NCBI GenBank assembly: GCA_023665755.1 | Contig: JAMPDF010000001.1 | Coordinates: 62,001-126,000 of the forward strand | Direction: 5' to 3' | DNA: 64,000 bases | Source: Prevotella sp. | Lineage (GTDB): Bacteria; Bacillota_I; Bacilli_A; ML615J-28; CAG-313 | Shown: positions 42,922 to 52,217 of the stretch, piece after piece | Layout of the letters: each line of letters starts with the position of its first letter | Position numbering within the stretch: the first letter of the stretch is position 1 | Program-made: the position numbers and the translations under genes | The notes under the pieces: generated by a model | Seen by the model: only the letters and a program-made list of their open reading frames with translations | Database searches by the model: none | Told to the model about the DNA's origin: nothing

Positions 42922-44123
42922 TTTTCTATTTCTCCTAAAATTGATTGGCCTATTGATGGCATTTTTACATGGAAGTTATCACAAATGGTTGCGGCAACAG
43001 TGGCAAATGTAGATGCATCAGGCAATACTTTTCCCTGAATTCTGGGTGAATAACCAATGAATGGAACATATTCGCGAGTATGATCCGTACCATGATGAAT
43101 TGGATCATTTCCATGATCCGCAACAACAATGAGTAGGTCATCATCATTCATTTGATTCATCAAGATAGCTAAATCAGCATCGAACTCTTCAATTGCTTTA
43201 CGGTATCCTTCCAAATCTCTACGATGTCCATAGAGGGCATCAAAATCTACAAGATTTGTAAAACAAATTCCTGTAAATTCTTGATTAAGACAATCAATTG
43301 TTTTTAGCATACCATCATGGTTGGACAAGGTTCGCATTTTTTGAGTGATACCGTAACCGTCAAAAATATCGTTAATCTTACCAATAGCAATCGTTTCAAA
43401 ACCTGCATCTGATAAGAAATTAAGAGCTGTTTGATCAAAAGGTCGAATGGCATAATCGTGTCGATTAGTGGTTCGTCTGAAATTATCTTTCGTTGTGCCA
43501 ATAAATGGCCTTGCGATGATTCTACCAACCTGCCAATCTTTATTTTCTAAAGTTATTTTTCTAGCATATGCACAGATTTGATACAATTCTTCAAGGGGAA
43601 TGATGGATTCATTTGCGGCAATTTGCAAAACAGAATCAGCAGATGTGTAAACAATCAAGGCTCCGGTTTGAAGCTGTTCTTCTCCTAATTGTTTGATAAT
43701 TTCAGTACCACTAGCGCTACAATTGCCAATGATTTTTCGCTTGCTAAACCTTTCAAGTTGATCAATCAAAGCCTGAGGAAAACCACTATCTGTGAAGGAA
43801 GGAAAAGGATTAGTTACTTGGAGACCCATTAATTCAAAATGGCCTGTCAAAGTATCCTTTCCATTGCTCTGTTCTTGCATGCGAAATACCAATCCTTGGG
43901 GTGGAAAAACTGCACTAATTTTGGGATTCGGGCAAATATTTCCAATGCCCAATGCCTTGAGGGTAGGTATGTTGAATGAGGTAGCATAGGTAGCAATGTG
44001 ACCAAATGTATTCGCTCCAGCATCATTATATGCCTTCGCATCTGGTGCTTCTCCTATGCCCATAGAATCTGTTACGATGATAAAAATGCGTTTAAAACGA
44101 TAAAAATTATTTTCTCTTGTCAT
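42918..44123 (-). CDS. deoB: Phosphopentomutase
   Basis: A 401-aa alkaline-phosphatase-superfamily enzyme that converts (deoxy)ribose 1-phosphate to 5-phosphate in nucleoside salvage. The metal-binding blocks are present: TDSMGIGEAPDA near the N-terminus, VVADHGNDP and GTDHTREYVP near the C-terminus. It overlaps xerD by 17 nt; xerD (ripX)-deoB (drm) are neighbours in Bacillus too. Confidence 0.95.
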   Translation of the reverse strand: MTRENNFYRFKRIFIIVTDSMGIGEAPDAKAYNDAGANTFGHIATYATSFNIPTLKALGIGNICPNPKISAVFPPQGLVFRMQEQSNGKDTLTGHFELMGLQVTNPFPSFTDSGFPQALIDQLERFSKRKIIGNCSASGTEIIKQLGEEQLQTGALIVYTSADSVLQIAANESIIPLEELYQICAYARKITLENKDWQVGRIIARPFIGTTKDNFRRTTNRHDYAIRPFDQTALNFLSDAGFETIAIGKINDIFDGYGITQKMRTLSNHDGMLKTIDCLNQEFTGICFTNLVDFDALYGHRRDLEGYRKAIEEFDADLAILMNQMNDDDLLIVVADHGNDPIHHGTDHTREYVPFIGYSPRIQGKVLPDASTFATVAATICDNFHVKMPSIGQSILGEIEK

Positions 44124-45009
44124 GGGGATGTGCTCCTTTATATACTTCTTTTAATTTTTGTTGCGATAAATGGGTATAAATTTGAGTAGTAGAAATGTCT
44201 TCATGTCCAAGCATTTCCTGAATATATCGTAAATCAGTACCTGCCTCCAATAAATGGGTAGCGAAAGTATGTCTCAGGGTATGGGGAGAAACTTCTTTTG
44301 TAATACCAGCTAATTGGCATTGCTCCTTCAAAATCAGAAAAAAACTTTGTCTAGAAAGTGGACCACCTAAATGATTTAGAAAAACATAACCACTATCTTT
44401 GGTAGGATGGACCAATTTAGGTCTAGCTTCAATGATATAGTCGCGAAGAATTTTGTTCGCATAATCATGGATAGGAACGATTCGTTCTTTATTCCCCTTG
44501 CCCTTTACAGAAATCATCTTGTTAGTCAAATGGAGATCTGTTAGTTTCAAAGTAACTAATTCTGATACGCGTAATCCCGTTGCATACATCATTTCAATCA
44601 TTGCTTTATTGCGGTGATGAATAGGTGTAGAATCGTTCAAGCTATCTAATAAGTTTAAGACTTCTTCTATGGACAAAACAGTCGGCAATTTCTTATCCAA
44701 TTTGGGACTTGACAGATTCGATGCAGGATTCATTTTAGTGCGTCCTTCCAATAAAAGAAATTTGTGAAAACTTTTAATGGCGCTCAAAGCACGACTCGAG
44801 GAAGTTGCACTGTAGCCTAATTTTTTCAAATACGCCATAAATTTTTGAATATGTTCAGTAGTAATGATAGTTATATCATCGAGCATCAGTTTGTTTTGAA
44901 GATAGTATAGATAGTTCTGTAAATCGCTGACATAGGATTTTACAGTGTTTTCACTTTTCATCTTCTCTGAGACGAGATAATGTTGGTATTCAATGATTAA
45001 ATCATCCAT
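44107..45009 (-). CDS. xerD: Site-specific tyrosine recombinase XerD
   Basis: A 300-aa chromosomal recombinase acting at dif. An N-terminal SAM-like core-binding domain (1-~95) is followed by the catalytic domain with Arg in ATGLRVSEL (~147), KGKGNKER, HTLRHTFATH (His/Arg ~243) and the nucleophile in GHEDISTTQIYTH (Tyr ~278). The dif site is only ~2.5 kb away. The spoIIM-xerD-deoB context matches Bacillus RipX/XerD, not a phage integrase. Overlaps spoIIM by 8 nt. Confidence 0.94.
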   Translation of the reverse strand: MDDLIIEYQHYLVSEKMKSENTVKSYVSDLQNYLYYLQNKLMLDDITIITTEHIQKFMAYLKKLGYSATSSSRALSAIKSFHKFLLLEGRTKMNPASNLSSPKLDKKLPTVLSIEEVLNLLDSLNDSTPIHHRNKAMIEMMYATGLRVSELVTLKLTDLHLTNKMISVKGKGNKERIVPIHDYANKILRDYIIEARPKLVHPTKDSGYVFLNHLGGPLSRQSFFLILKEQCQLAGITKEVSPHTLRHTFATHLLEAGTDLRYIQEMLGHEDISTTQIYTHLSQQKLKEVYKGAHPHDKRK

Positions 45010-45562
45010 GGGATGCCTCCATAAAATTGAATTTTAGACAAGTTAAAAGGGAAAATACAATAATCCCTAGAGTAATCTTAACTAATACATTCCAATAATT
45101 TTCTTTATTTTGAAAAAGCTGATCCCTTCCGTTCAAAGAAAGAGCGATGCTTTTATAACTTGCGTATATCAAAATGGGTAATAGAATCACAATCTCTAAA
45201 GTGCCAAATTTGACATATTGAATAATACCAAAAAGGCCACTACTTTTGATGCATATGCCAATTGTGACACCCATCATAAAACTTTTAAAAAAGCCAATAA
45301 AATAGGCTACAATAAAGCCAAGTGGCAAAACACCGCAAACCCATAAAATAAAAAAGTACCAATAGTTTAAAGTAAATGTATGGATAAAAATTTCAACAAA
45401 AGATCGGGTACTTTTGGTAATAGTATAGACTTCTTTTTCTAATCGATTAGTGGAAAGGATGCCGACCAAAAAGCCTAATAAAATTACCATTATAATGGAG
45501 AGTAACTGTCTTTTAAATTGAATTGTAGGAGTCAAGTTGATCTTTTTTTTCAAATGAATCAT
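45002..45562 (-). CDS. spoIIM: Stage II sporulation protein M
   Basis: A 186-aa membrane protein with about five helices; SpoIIM is the scaffold of the SpoIIDMP complex that dissolves septal peptidoglycan and drives engulfment. The LGFLVGILSTNRL segment, FWVCGVLPLGF-like WVCGVLPLGFIVAYF and the FKSFMMGVTIG block are typical. Its place directly before xerD is that of Bacillus. Starts 5 nt after hemW and overlaps xerD by 8 nt, so one transcript. Confidence 0.9.
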   Translation of the reverse strand: MIHLKKKINLTPTIQFKRQLLSIIMVILLGFLVGILSTNRLEKEVYTITKSTRSFVEIFIHTFTLNYWYFFILWVCGVLPLGFIVAYFIGFFKSFMMGVTIGICIKSSGLFGIIQYVKFGTLEIVILLPILIYASYKSIALSLNGRDQLFQNKENYWNVLVKITLGIIVFSLLTCLKFNFMEASHG

Positions 45563-45567
45563 CCATT

Positions 45568-46686
45568 CTAAATTATTTTTAAAAGAATGTGATTCGTAAT
45601 ATATAAATAGCGATGAGGTATAGCAATATGATTTTGTTTTTCTTCAAGCATCCCTTCTTCAAGAAGAAAAGGGATATGAGGAAAGACTTCCATTAATGAC
45701 TTTTGAAATTTTTTTTGAAAGGCAAGTAAGTCTATACCTTGAATTTTTCTTAGCCCTAATATAACTTCTTCTTTCATCGACTCCAATTCATCAATGTAAT
45801 CATTTTCCTCCAATAAAACTTGTCCTTTTTGTATACCATTAATATAAGAGAAAAGATTCCGTGTATTAGTAAAACGATGATGATTCACATAGGAACTAGA
45901 GCTTGTACCTATCGCATGATACGATTCACAATTCCAATATATGAGGTTATGTTTCGATTCATAACCTATTTTGGAAAAATTACTTGTTTCATAGTGATGA
46001 AATTGATGACTTTTTAATGTATCTATAATCGTATAGTACATCTTTTCTTCCAAGGTCTCATCGACTAAGACCAGCTCTTGTTTTTGATATAAGTGATGAA
46101 ATAGAGTGTGTTCTTCGAGAATTAGACTATAATATGAAATATGTTGAATCGGTAGTGATATAGCACAGGCCAAATCATTTATGACATCATCCAATGTCTC
46201 ACCTGGAATAGCATACATCAAATCTATATTGATATTACAGATTCCAACTTGATGAAAAAGGGCTATCTTCTTTTTTATTTCATCTAGAGTCGTAAATCTG
46301 TTGATAATCCGTTGTAAACGAGGAACAAAAGTTTGGATTCCTATACTTATACGTGTAATATGGTGCTTTGCCAATACGCGAACTAACTCTTCAGTAATGT
46401 CCTCAGGATTGACTTCAATAGTTACTTCTTGGCAGTCAACCAGTGATATACCTGTTTCTATTCCTAATAAGAGTCGTTCTAAATCCTCTAGGCATAGACT
46501 AGAAGGTGTTCCTCCCCCGATATATACGGTATCGAATGCGTATTGACTCAGATTTTTGATTTTCATCTCCTCTAAAAGAGCTTCTACATATTGTTTTTGA
46601 TAAAATGAGTTAGATACACGTTTACAAAAATCACAGTAGGGGCAAATTTGATTACAAAATGGGATGTGTATATAAAGACCAAGCAT
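45568..46686 (-). CDS. hemW: Radical SAM heme chaperone HemW
   Basis: A 372-aa radical SAM protein, CxxxCxxC at 11-18 (CNQICPYC) in IHIPFCNQICPYCDF. It was formerly annotated as oxygen-independent coproporphyrinogen oxidase; HemW handles heme and is not an oxidase. Blocks YIGGGTPS and RISIGIQTF are family-typical. In many Firmicutes hemW follows lepA, as it does here. First gene of the five-gene unit going to the terminus. Confidence 0.92.
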   Translation of the reverse strand: MLGLYIHIPFCNQICPYCDFCKRVSNSFYQKQYVEALLEEMKIKNLSQYAFDTVYIGGGTPSSLCLEDLERLLLGIETGISLVDCQEVTIEVNPEDITEELVRVLAKHHITRISIGIQTFVPRLQRIINRFTTLDEIKKKIALFHQVGICNINIDLMYAIPGETLDDVINDLACAISLPIQHISYYSLILEEHTLFHHLYQKQELVLVDETLEEKMYYTIIDTLKSHQFHHYETSNFSKIGYESKHNLIYWNCESYHAIGTSSSSYVNHHRFTNTRNLFSYINGIQKGQVLLEENDYIDELESMKEEVILGLRKIQGIDLLAFQKKFQKSLMEVFPHIPFLLEEGMLEEKQNHIAIPHRYLYITNHILLKII

Positions 46687-46702
46687 ATTCTCACCTAACT
46701 TT

Positions 46703-46731
46703 ATTATAACATAAAGCTCTTTTTTTGTAAA
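46703..46731 (-). promoter_or_regulatory. Promoter of the hemW operon
   Basis: On the minus strand TTTACA, 17 bp, TATAAT, between the lepA terminator and hemW. Confidence 0.75.
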
Positions 46732-46761
46732 TTAAAAGAGGAATTTGTGGTAAAAATTCAC

Positions 46762-46788
46762 AAAAAAAAGCGATAAAAATTATCGCTT
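46762..46788 (-). terminator. Terminator of lepA
   Basis: A 9-bp stem (46768-46776 with 46780-46788), 3-nt loop, T run on the minus strand. It overlaps the lepA stop codon. Confidence 0.8.
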
Positions 46789-48622
46789 AGTTATCATCAT
46801 CTAATTTCAATACGGCAAGGAAAGCCTCTTGAGGAATTTCGACATTTCCTACTTGTTTCATCCGTTTTTTACCCTCTTTTTGTTTTTCTAAAAGTTTTTT
46901 CTTACGACTGACGTCTCCACCATAACACTTAGCCAAGACATCCTTACGAAGAGCTGCAACGTTTTCTCGGGCAATAATTTTCCCACCAACAGCAGCTTGA
47001 ACAGGAATTTCAAATTGTTGACGAGGAATTAATCCTCGCAATTTTTGAACGAGAGATCGCCCTCTAGGATAAGCAAAATCTTTATGTACAATAGTGCTAA
47101 GTGCATCTACTTTTTCACCATTCAATAAAATGTCCATCTTAACGAGTTTAGATTCTCGGTAATCAGATAGTTCATAATCCAAAGAAGCGTATCCTTTTGT
47201 TGACGATTTTAATCGATCAAAGAAATCATAAACAATCTCAGATAAAGGAACATCATAATGAATAGAAACACGAGTTTCTTCAATATAGGTCATATCCACA
47301 AAAGTACCTCGTTTATTTTGACAAAGCTCCATAATTGCTCCAACATATTCATTAGGTACCATGATGGTAGCTTTGACATAAGGTTCTTCTATTTTCTTAA
47401 TTTGTGTAAAATCAGGCATTTCACTAGGATTGTCCACCGTAATTACTTGACCATTGGTCAGATGAACGTGGTATTCTACGCTAGGTGCAGTTGCAATTAA
47501 ATCGATTTTAAATTCTCGCTCTATTCGCTCCTGAATGACATCCATATGAAGTAAGCCTAAAAATCCAGTTCGAAAACCAAATCCAAGGGCTTGAGAAGTC
47601 TCTGGTTCAAAGACAAGAGCAGCATCATTCAGACGCAATTTTTCGAGTGCTTCTTTCAATTCTTCATATTTATTCGGTTCAATTGGATATAATCCACAAT
47701 ATACCATTGAATTCATTTGCCGATACCCTGGAAGTGGTGTTGTCGAACAATGCTCTAGTGTAGTAATAGTGTCACCAACATGAACAGTTTGAACTTCCTT
47801 AATGCTTGCGGCAATCCACCCAACATCGCCAGCTGTAAGATATTCACGCTTTTTTTCCTTTGGTGTGTTGACACCAAGTTCAACAACTTCATATACTGCA
47901 CCTGTAGCCATCATTTTAATTTTATCTCCCTTTTGGATGGTACCACTGATGACTCGAATGGAAGGAATAACACCTCGATAAGCATCATAATAAGAGTCAA
48001 AAATGAGTGCTTGAACAACCGTTTTTGGATCGCCTGTAGGAGCAGGAATCGTTTCAACAATTCGTTCTAATAAATCATCAACACCGATTCCTTCTTTGGC
48101 ACTAGCTAAAATTGCATCAGATGCATCTAGTCCAATCACATCTTCAACCTCTTTCTTTACGCGCTCAGGGTCTGCAGCAGGTAGATCAATTTTATTGATT
48201 AAAGTAATAATTTCTAAGTCATTATCTATTGCTAAATAGACATTAGCAAGGGTTTGAGCTTCAATCCCTTGGGCTGCATCGACAACCAAAACTGCACCTT
48301 CACATGCGGCTAGACTACGGGATACTTCATAAGTAAAATCAACGTGTCCAGGTGTGTCAATTAGGTGGAAAATATATTCTTGACCATCCTTTGCCAAATA
48401 GTTTAGTTCAACTGCATTGAGTTTAATGGTAATTCCACGTTCTCTTTCTAAATCCATAGAATCTAGCAATTGTTCCTTCATTTCCCTTATGTCCACTGTT
48501 TTCGTTTTTTCGAGAATCCGATCAGCGAGGGTACTTTTTCCATGATCAATATGGGCTATAATTGAAAAATTGCGAATTTTTTTCTGTCTTTCTAGTAATT
48601 CTATTTTATTTGGCACTGCCAT
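46787..48622 (-). CDS. lepA: Elongation factor 4 (LepA)
   Basis: A 611-aa translational GTPase that back-translocates or remodels stalled ribosomes. G1 AHIDHGKST is near residue 20 and G3 is in DTPGHVD, followed by the LepA-specific C-terminal domain (KLRGLIPRQQFEIPVQAAVGG, broken: RGLIPRQQFEIPVQ and AAVGGKIIARENV). The ATG at 48622 (MAVPNK) follows AAGAGGA by 7-8 nt; the ATG at 48643 lacks an SD. The usual order lepA-hemW is kept. Confidence 0.96.
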   Translation of the reverse strand: MAVPNKIELLERQKKIRNFSIIAHIDHGKSTLADRILEKTKTVDIREMKEQLLDSMDLERERGITIKLNAVELNYLAKDGQEYIFHLIDTPGHVDFTYEVSRSLAACEGAVLVVDAAQGIEAQTLANVYLAIDNDLEIITLINKIDLPAADPERVKKEVEDVIGLDASDAILASAKEGIGVDDLLERIVETIPAPTGDPKTVVQALIFDSYYDAYRGVIPSIRVISGTIQKGDKIKMMATGAVYEVVELGVNTPKEKKREYLTAGDVGWIAASIKEVQTVHVGDTITTLEHCSTTPLPGYRQMNSMVYCGLYPIEPNKYEELKEALEKLRLNDAALVFEPETSQALGFGFRTGFLGLLHMDVIQERIEREFKIDLIATAPSVEYHVHLTNGQVITVDNPSEMPDFTQIKKIEEPYVKATIMVPNEYVGAIMELCQNKRGTFVDMTYIEETRVSIHYDVPLSEIVYDFFDRLKSSTKGYASLDYELSDYRESKLVKMDILLNGEKVDALSTIVHKDFAYPRGRSLVQKLRGLIPRQQFEIPVQAAVGGKIIARENVAALRKDVLAKCYGGDVSRKKKLLEKQKEGKKRMKQVGNVEIPQEAFLAVLKLDDDN

Positions 48623-48728
48623 TTTATTATCCTCTTTCGTCATTTTTTAGCGTTTCAATTGATTACTCCCTCAAAAAAAAGAATTCATTCGCTTATACGA
48701 GGGCATTTTCACATTTTTTACTTTTTTC

Positions 48729-48757
48729 ATTATACAAGAATTTTCATATTTTTTCAA
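48729..48757 (-). promoter_or_regulatory. Promoter of lepA
   Basis: On the minus strand TTGAAA, 17 bp, TATAAT. It leaves a leader of about 100 nt with a short GAGGG/CCCTC inverted repeat. Confidence 0.8.
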
Positions 48758-48766
48758 GTAAATGAA

Positions 48767-49102
48767 TTATAATTTCATCGTTCGGTCTAGCGTGCGAAAA
48801 TCCATATAAAATGTTTCTACTTGATGCCGACTTGCAATTTCTTCGATTTTATTTTTTGCTGCTATATTTCCATAGATAATTTTTTTAACATCTACACTCA
48901 TCAATAATTCTTCTAAATGCACTTGTGTATTGGATACTAGGCCATATTCATTAATTACGCCAAATGGAATAATGATATCCGATGGTTCTTTAATTAGCTT
49001 GACATTACACATTTTATGAATTACAGTAACTCTTGAATTGAATTGATATTTGCGAAGAAATTCTTGTAATCTAGTAGACATACTTCCTACTACTATCTTC
49101 AT
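48767..49102 (-). CDS. Short protein resembling the N-terminal domain of dipicolinate synthase A
   Basis: A 111-aa protein of alternating beta and alpha segments. The central part (PSDIIIPFGVINEYGLVSNT, then KKIIYGNIAAKNKIEEIAS) recalls the N-terminal region of DpaA/SpoVFA (DSIILPVSATTGEG...). The Rossmann-type dehydrogenase half of DpaA is absent, and the reading frame ends cleanly, just before the lepA promoter. I cannot verify the match without a profile search, so the function is left open. SD GGGGTGA before ATG 49102. Confidence 0.5.
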   Translation of the reverse strand: MKIVVGSMSTRLQEFLRKYQFNSRVTVIHKMCNVKLIKEPSDIIIPFGVINEYGLVSNTQVHLEELLMSVDVKKIIYGNIAAKNKIEEIASRHQVETFYMDFRTLDRTMKL

Positions 49103-49152
49103 ATTTTCACCCCATATTAATTTATGAAGTTTTTGTCATTCGGGAACGTCAA

Positions 49153-49190
49153 AGTAAAAACGCGATAAAATAAATTTACCGCGTTTTCGT
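49153..49190 (-). terminator. Terminator of nrdD-nrdG
   Basis: An 8-bp GC-containing stem AAAACGCG/CGCGTTTT (49157-49164 with 49180-49187) with extra A-T pairs inside, T run on the minus strand. Confidence 0.7.
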
Positions 49191-49694
49191 TTAGAAATAT
49201 TTTTCAACAAGGCTTCCTTTAGCTCTTGTCGCTTGCAAATCAATAATTCGTTGATTGGTGCTTCCTCGATAAACTAGTGAAATATCTCTTTTATCAAGAA
49301 CAAACCTTCCGTCAATTAAATAGTGGGCACGAGATAAAATTTCATCAATTTCTGGTTGATAGAAAGCACAAAGTTCTTCATAAGTATACCCTGTGAATAA
49401 TAATATATTTTTTCGAGGGTATAAGGCTTGGTATGCACGAATTAATTCAAGTACGGCAGGGGACTGAACAAATGGTTCACCACCGCTAATGGTCAATCCA
49501 CTCATATAGGGATATTTTTTCATCTTTTCTATGAGGGCATTGACATCGACTAAATTTCCTTGATTAAAGTCATGTGTTTCAGGATTATGGCATCCTTTAC
49601 AATGATGTGGACACCCTTGCGTAAAAACGACATAACGAATACCTGGGCCATCTACAATTGATTCTTCAATTTCTCCAGCAAGACGAATTTTCAT
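49191..49694 (-). CDS. nrdG: Anaerobic ribonucleotide reductase activating enzyme
   Basis: A 167-aa radical SAM protein with the cluster motif CxxxCxxC in GCPHHCKGCHNPET (~28-41). It installs the glycyl radical on NrdD. GGEPFVQSP near 79 is the second family block. The start is 14 nt downstream of nrdD, and the two are co-transcribed. Confidence 0.95.
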   Translation of the reverse strand: MKIRLAGEIEESIVDGPGIRYVVFTQGCPHHCKGCHNPETHDFNQGNLVDVNALIEKMKKYPYMSGLTISGGEPFVQSPAVLELIRAYQALYPRKNILLFTGYTYEELCAFYQPEIDEILSRAHYLIDGRFVLDKRDISLVYRGSTNQRIIDLQATRAKGSLVEKYF

Positions 49695-49708
49695 ACAATT
49701 CTACCTTC

Positions 49709-52033
49709 TTAGTTGGTCTTCATATGTTTCACACGATTTTCGACTTCATCGCGCTTAGCATCATTAAAGCGATCTAATGTTCCTACTAAATAACCTGTAA
49801 TTCTTCTAATTCGTTCAAATGGTACATCATCTTCGGTTCTACCACACCCAGGACAAACATTATCAATAATACCATTATAACCACAAACGCTATCACGATC
49901 AACCGGATGATTCACAGCACCATAACCAATGCCTTCTTCCTTCATTGCTCGAACAATAGATTCGAATGCATCTAGATTTTTTGCTATATCACCATCAACC
50001 TCAATATATGAAATATGACCACCATTAGTTAAAGCATGATATGGTGCCTCTTTTTTAATTTTTTCAAATACAGAAATTGGATAATATACCGGTATATGGA
50101 AAGAGTTAGTATAGAATTTATGATTGGTAATTCCTTCAATTTCGCCAAATAAGGATCTATCCATTTTGACAAATCTTCCAGATAATCCTTCGGCAGGTGT
50201 AGCAATTAATGAGAAATTCAATTTATATTTTTTTGAATATTTGTCCATTTTATCGCGCATATGACCGATAATATCAAGCCCCAATTGTTGTGCTTCTTCA
50301 CTTTCACCATGATGCACACCAATTAAAGCTTTCAAGGTTTCGGCTAAGCCAATGAACCCTACTGTGAGTGTACCATGTTTCAAAATTTCTGTCAATTTAT
50401 CTTCCATTTTCAATCGGTCACTATCTAGCCAAATACCTTGCCCCATTAAAAATGGGAAATTATACACTTGCTTATTTTGTTGAATTTCAAAACGCTCAAG
50501 TAACTGGGCTACACATAAATCAATCAATTTATCTAATTGTTCATAAAATTTGCTAATGCGTTCAGCTACTTGTTTTACTTTCATTAGTTTTAAAGCAATA
50601 CGAGGCAAATTGATTGAAGTAAAACTGAGATTACCACGCCCTGTCACAATTTCACGCGTCGGATCATAGGTATTGCCAATGACTCTTGTACGACATCCCA
50701 TATAAGCAGCCTCAGTTTGATAATCACCGGCTTTATAATATTGTAAATTGAAAGGCGCGTCAATAAAAGAAAAATTAGGAAATAAGCGTTTGCCTGAACA
50801 AAGCATTGATTTTTTAAATAAATCATAGTTAGGATCTTCAGGATTATAATTAATACCTTCTTTGACTTTAAAGATTTGAATAGGGAAAATAGGCGTTTCA
50901 CCATTGCCTAGTCCTTTCATTGTAGCATCTAGTAAACAGTGCATAACCATTCGGCCTTCATCTGATGTATCAGTACCATAATTGAGCGAACTAAATGGTA
51001 CTTGAGCACCAGCACGAGAATGCATTGTGTTTAAATTATGAATCAATGCTTCCATAGCTTGATAAGTTGCATCTTCTGTGGCATCCATAGCAATACGAAG
51101 CGCTATGTCAAATTGCTTACCACTAATTGGTCCATACTTTTCATTTACTGCAACATATACAGCTTCAGTCATTTTTTCATCATTCATCCGGATTTCATTT
51201 TGCTCTGCAACTTCAATTTGTGAAAATAACAATTTCATTTCGTCACTGCTAACAGGTTGCCCACTGTAACGAAGCATATTGCATATTGCCTTCCTCAATT
51301 CTTTTTTATACGTCTTTCGAACACCAAGAGCCATAGCATAATCAAAATTAGGAATACTTTGACCACCATGTTGATCATTTTGATTAGCTTGAATGGCAAT
51401 ACAAGCAAGTGATGAATAACTCCTAATCCCATTAGGTTCACGTAAAAAGCCATCTCCAGTAGAAAAACCGCCCTTGAATAACTTGACAAGATCGATTTGA
51501 CAACAAGTCATGGTCAAAGCATAAAAATCAAGATCATGAATATGGATGTCACCATTTACATGAGCACTAGCAAATTCAGGCTTAATTAAATCATTCAAAT
51601 AAAATTGTTTAGCAGATTCACTACCATATTTTAACATCATTCCCATTGGTGTATCTGCATTGATATTCGCATTTTCACGTTTTGCATCTTCATCTTTAGA
51701 ATCTTTAAAAGTAATATCATGAAGAGATTGCATCAAATGTGTTTTTCTTTCTCTTACTTTTGTTCGTTCAGCACGATATTTGATGTAGGTCTTTGCTACT
51801 TCGACTTCCCCCATTTCGATCAATACGTTTTCAATAATATTTTGAACATTTTCAACAGAAATGTAATTTTCATATTGTGCATTGATTTCTGCAATAACCT
51901 TTTCTGTAACAGTGGCTACGAGGGCAGGATCATCTTGTCCACAAGCAAGTTGGGCTTTATAGACTGCATTCTCAATTTTCTTTGCGTCAAATACCCTTTT
52001 TCGTCCGTCTCTTTTGATAATTTTTTTAACCAT
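49709..52033 (-). CDS. nrdD: Anaerobic (class III) ribonucleoside-triphosphate reductase
   Basis: A 774-aa oxygen-sensitive glycyl radical enzyme that makes dNTPs. It has an N-terminal ATP-cone (KIIKRDGRKRVFDAKKIENAV broken: KRDGRKRVFD and KKIENAV), the main barrel and a C-terminal glycyl-radical part with RRITGYLVGTLDRFN (Gly ~743). The zinc region reads VDRDSVCGYNG and CPGCGRTE, with only three of the usual four Cys; I recall this VDRD form in other NrdD proteins. ATG 52033 follows AGGAGG by 7 nt. It implies an anaerobic life. Confidence 0.96.
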   Translation of the reverse strand: MVKKIIKRDGRKRVFDAKKIENAVYKAQLACGQDDPALVATVTEKVIAEINAQYENYISVENVQNIIENVLIEMGEVEVAKTYIKYRAERTKVRERKTHLMQSLHDITFKDSKDEDAKRENANINADTPMGMMLKYGSESAKQFYLNDLIKPEFASAHVNGDIHIHDLDFYALTMTCCQIDLVKLFKGGFSTGDGFLREPNGIRSYSSLACIAIQANQNDQHGGQSIPNFDYAMALGVRKTYKKELRKAICNMLRYSGQPVSSDEMKLLFSQIEVAEQNEIRMNDEKMTEAVYVAVNEKYGPISGKQFDIALRIAMDATEDATYQAMEALIHNLNTMHSRAGAQVPFSSLNYGTDTSDEGRMVMHCLLDATMKGLGNGETPIFPIQIFKVKEGINYNPEDPNYDLFKKSMLCSGKRLFPNFSFIDAPFNLQYYKAGDYQTEAAYMGCRTRVIGNTYDPTREIVTGRGNLSFTSINLPRIALKLMKVKQVAERISKFYEQLDKLIDLCVAQLLERFEIQQNKQVYNFPFLMGQGIWLDSDRLKMEDKLTEILKHGTLTVGFIGLAETLKALIGVHHGESEEAQQLGLDIIGHMRDKMDKYSKKYKLNFSLIATPAEGLSGRFVKMDRSLFGEIEGITNHKFYTNSFHIPVYYPISVFEKIKKEAPYHALTNGGHISYIEVDGDIAKNLDAFESIVRAMKEEGIGYGAVNHPVDRDSVCGYNGIIDNVCPGCGRTEDDVPFERIRRITGYLVGTLDRFNDAKRDEVENRVKHMKTN

Positions 52034-52074
52034 ACATCTTTCCTCCTGCAAATATTTATTTCAAACTGTTCACA

Positions 52075-52103
52075 ATTATATTACAAAATGAATTGCCTTT
52101 CAA
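52075..52103 (-). promoter_or_regulatory. Promoter of nrdD-nrdG
   Basis: On the minus strand TTGAAA, 17 bp, TATAAT. Confidence 0.75.
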
Positions 52104-52171
52104 CCAATTAACTAATGAAAATATTTGTTTCAACTTTCATCAAATTTTGCAAAAAAAGTAGCGTATTTGAC

Positions 52172-52200
52172 TTGAAAAAAGGTTCCAAAAGTGTTATGTT
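52172..52200 (+). promoter_or_regulatory. Promoter of the 172-aa hypothetical gene
   Basis: TTGAAA (52172-52177), 17 bp, TATGTT (52195-52200) with an extended TGT. A weak -10. Confidence 0.5.
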
Positions 52201-52217
52201 TTAAATGGAGGAAAAAT

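Noticed and set aside
44107..45009. Tyrosine recombinase as sign of a prophage or integrative element
   Set aside because: It is the chromosomal XerD in its spoIIM-xerD-deoB context; no att repeats, phage or transfer genes are nearby.
52034..52110. NrdR box before nrdD
   Set aside because: Only one half of an imperfect match (CACAATTATATT) is present and NrdR boxes normally come in pairs.
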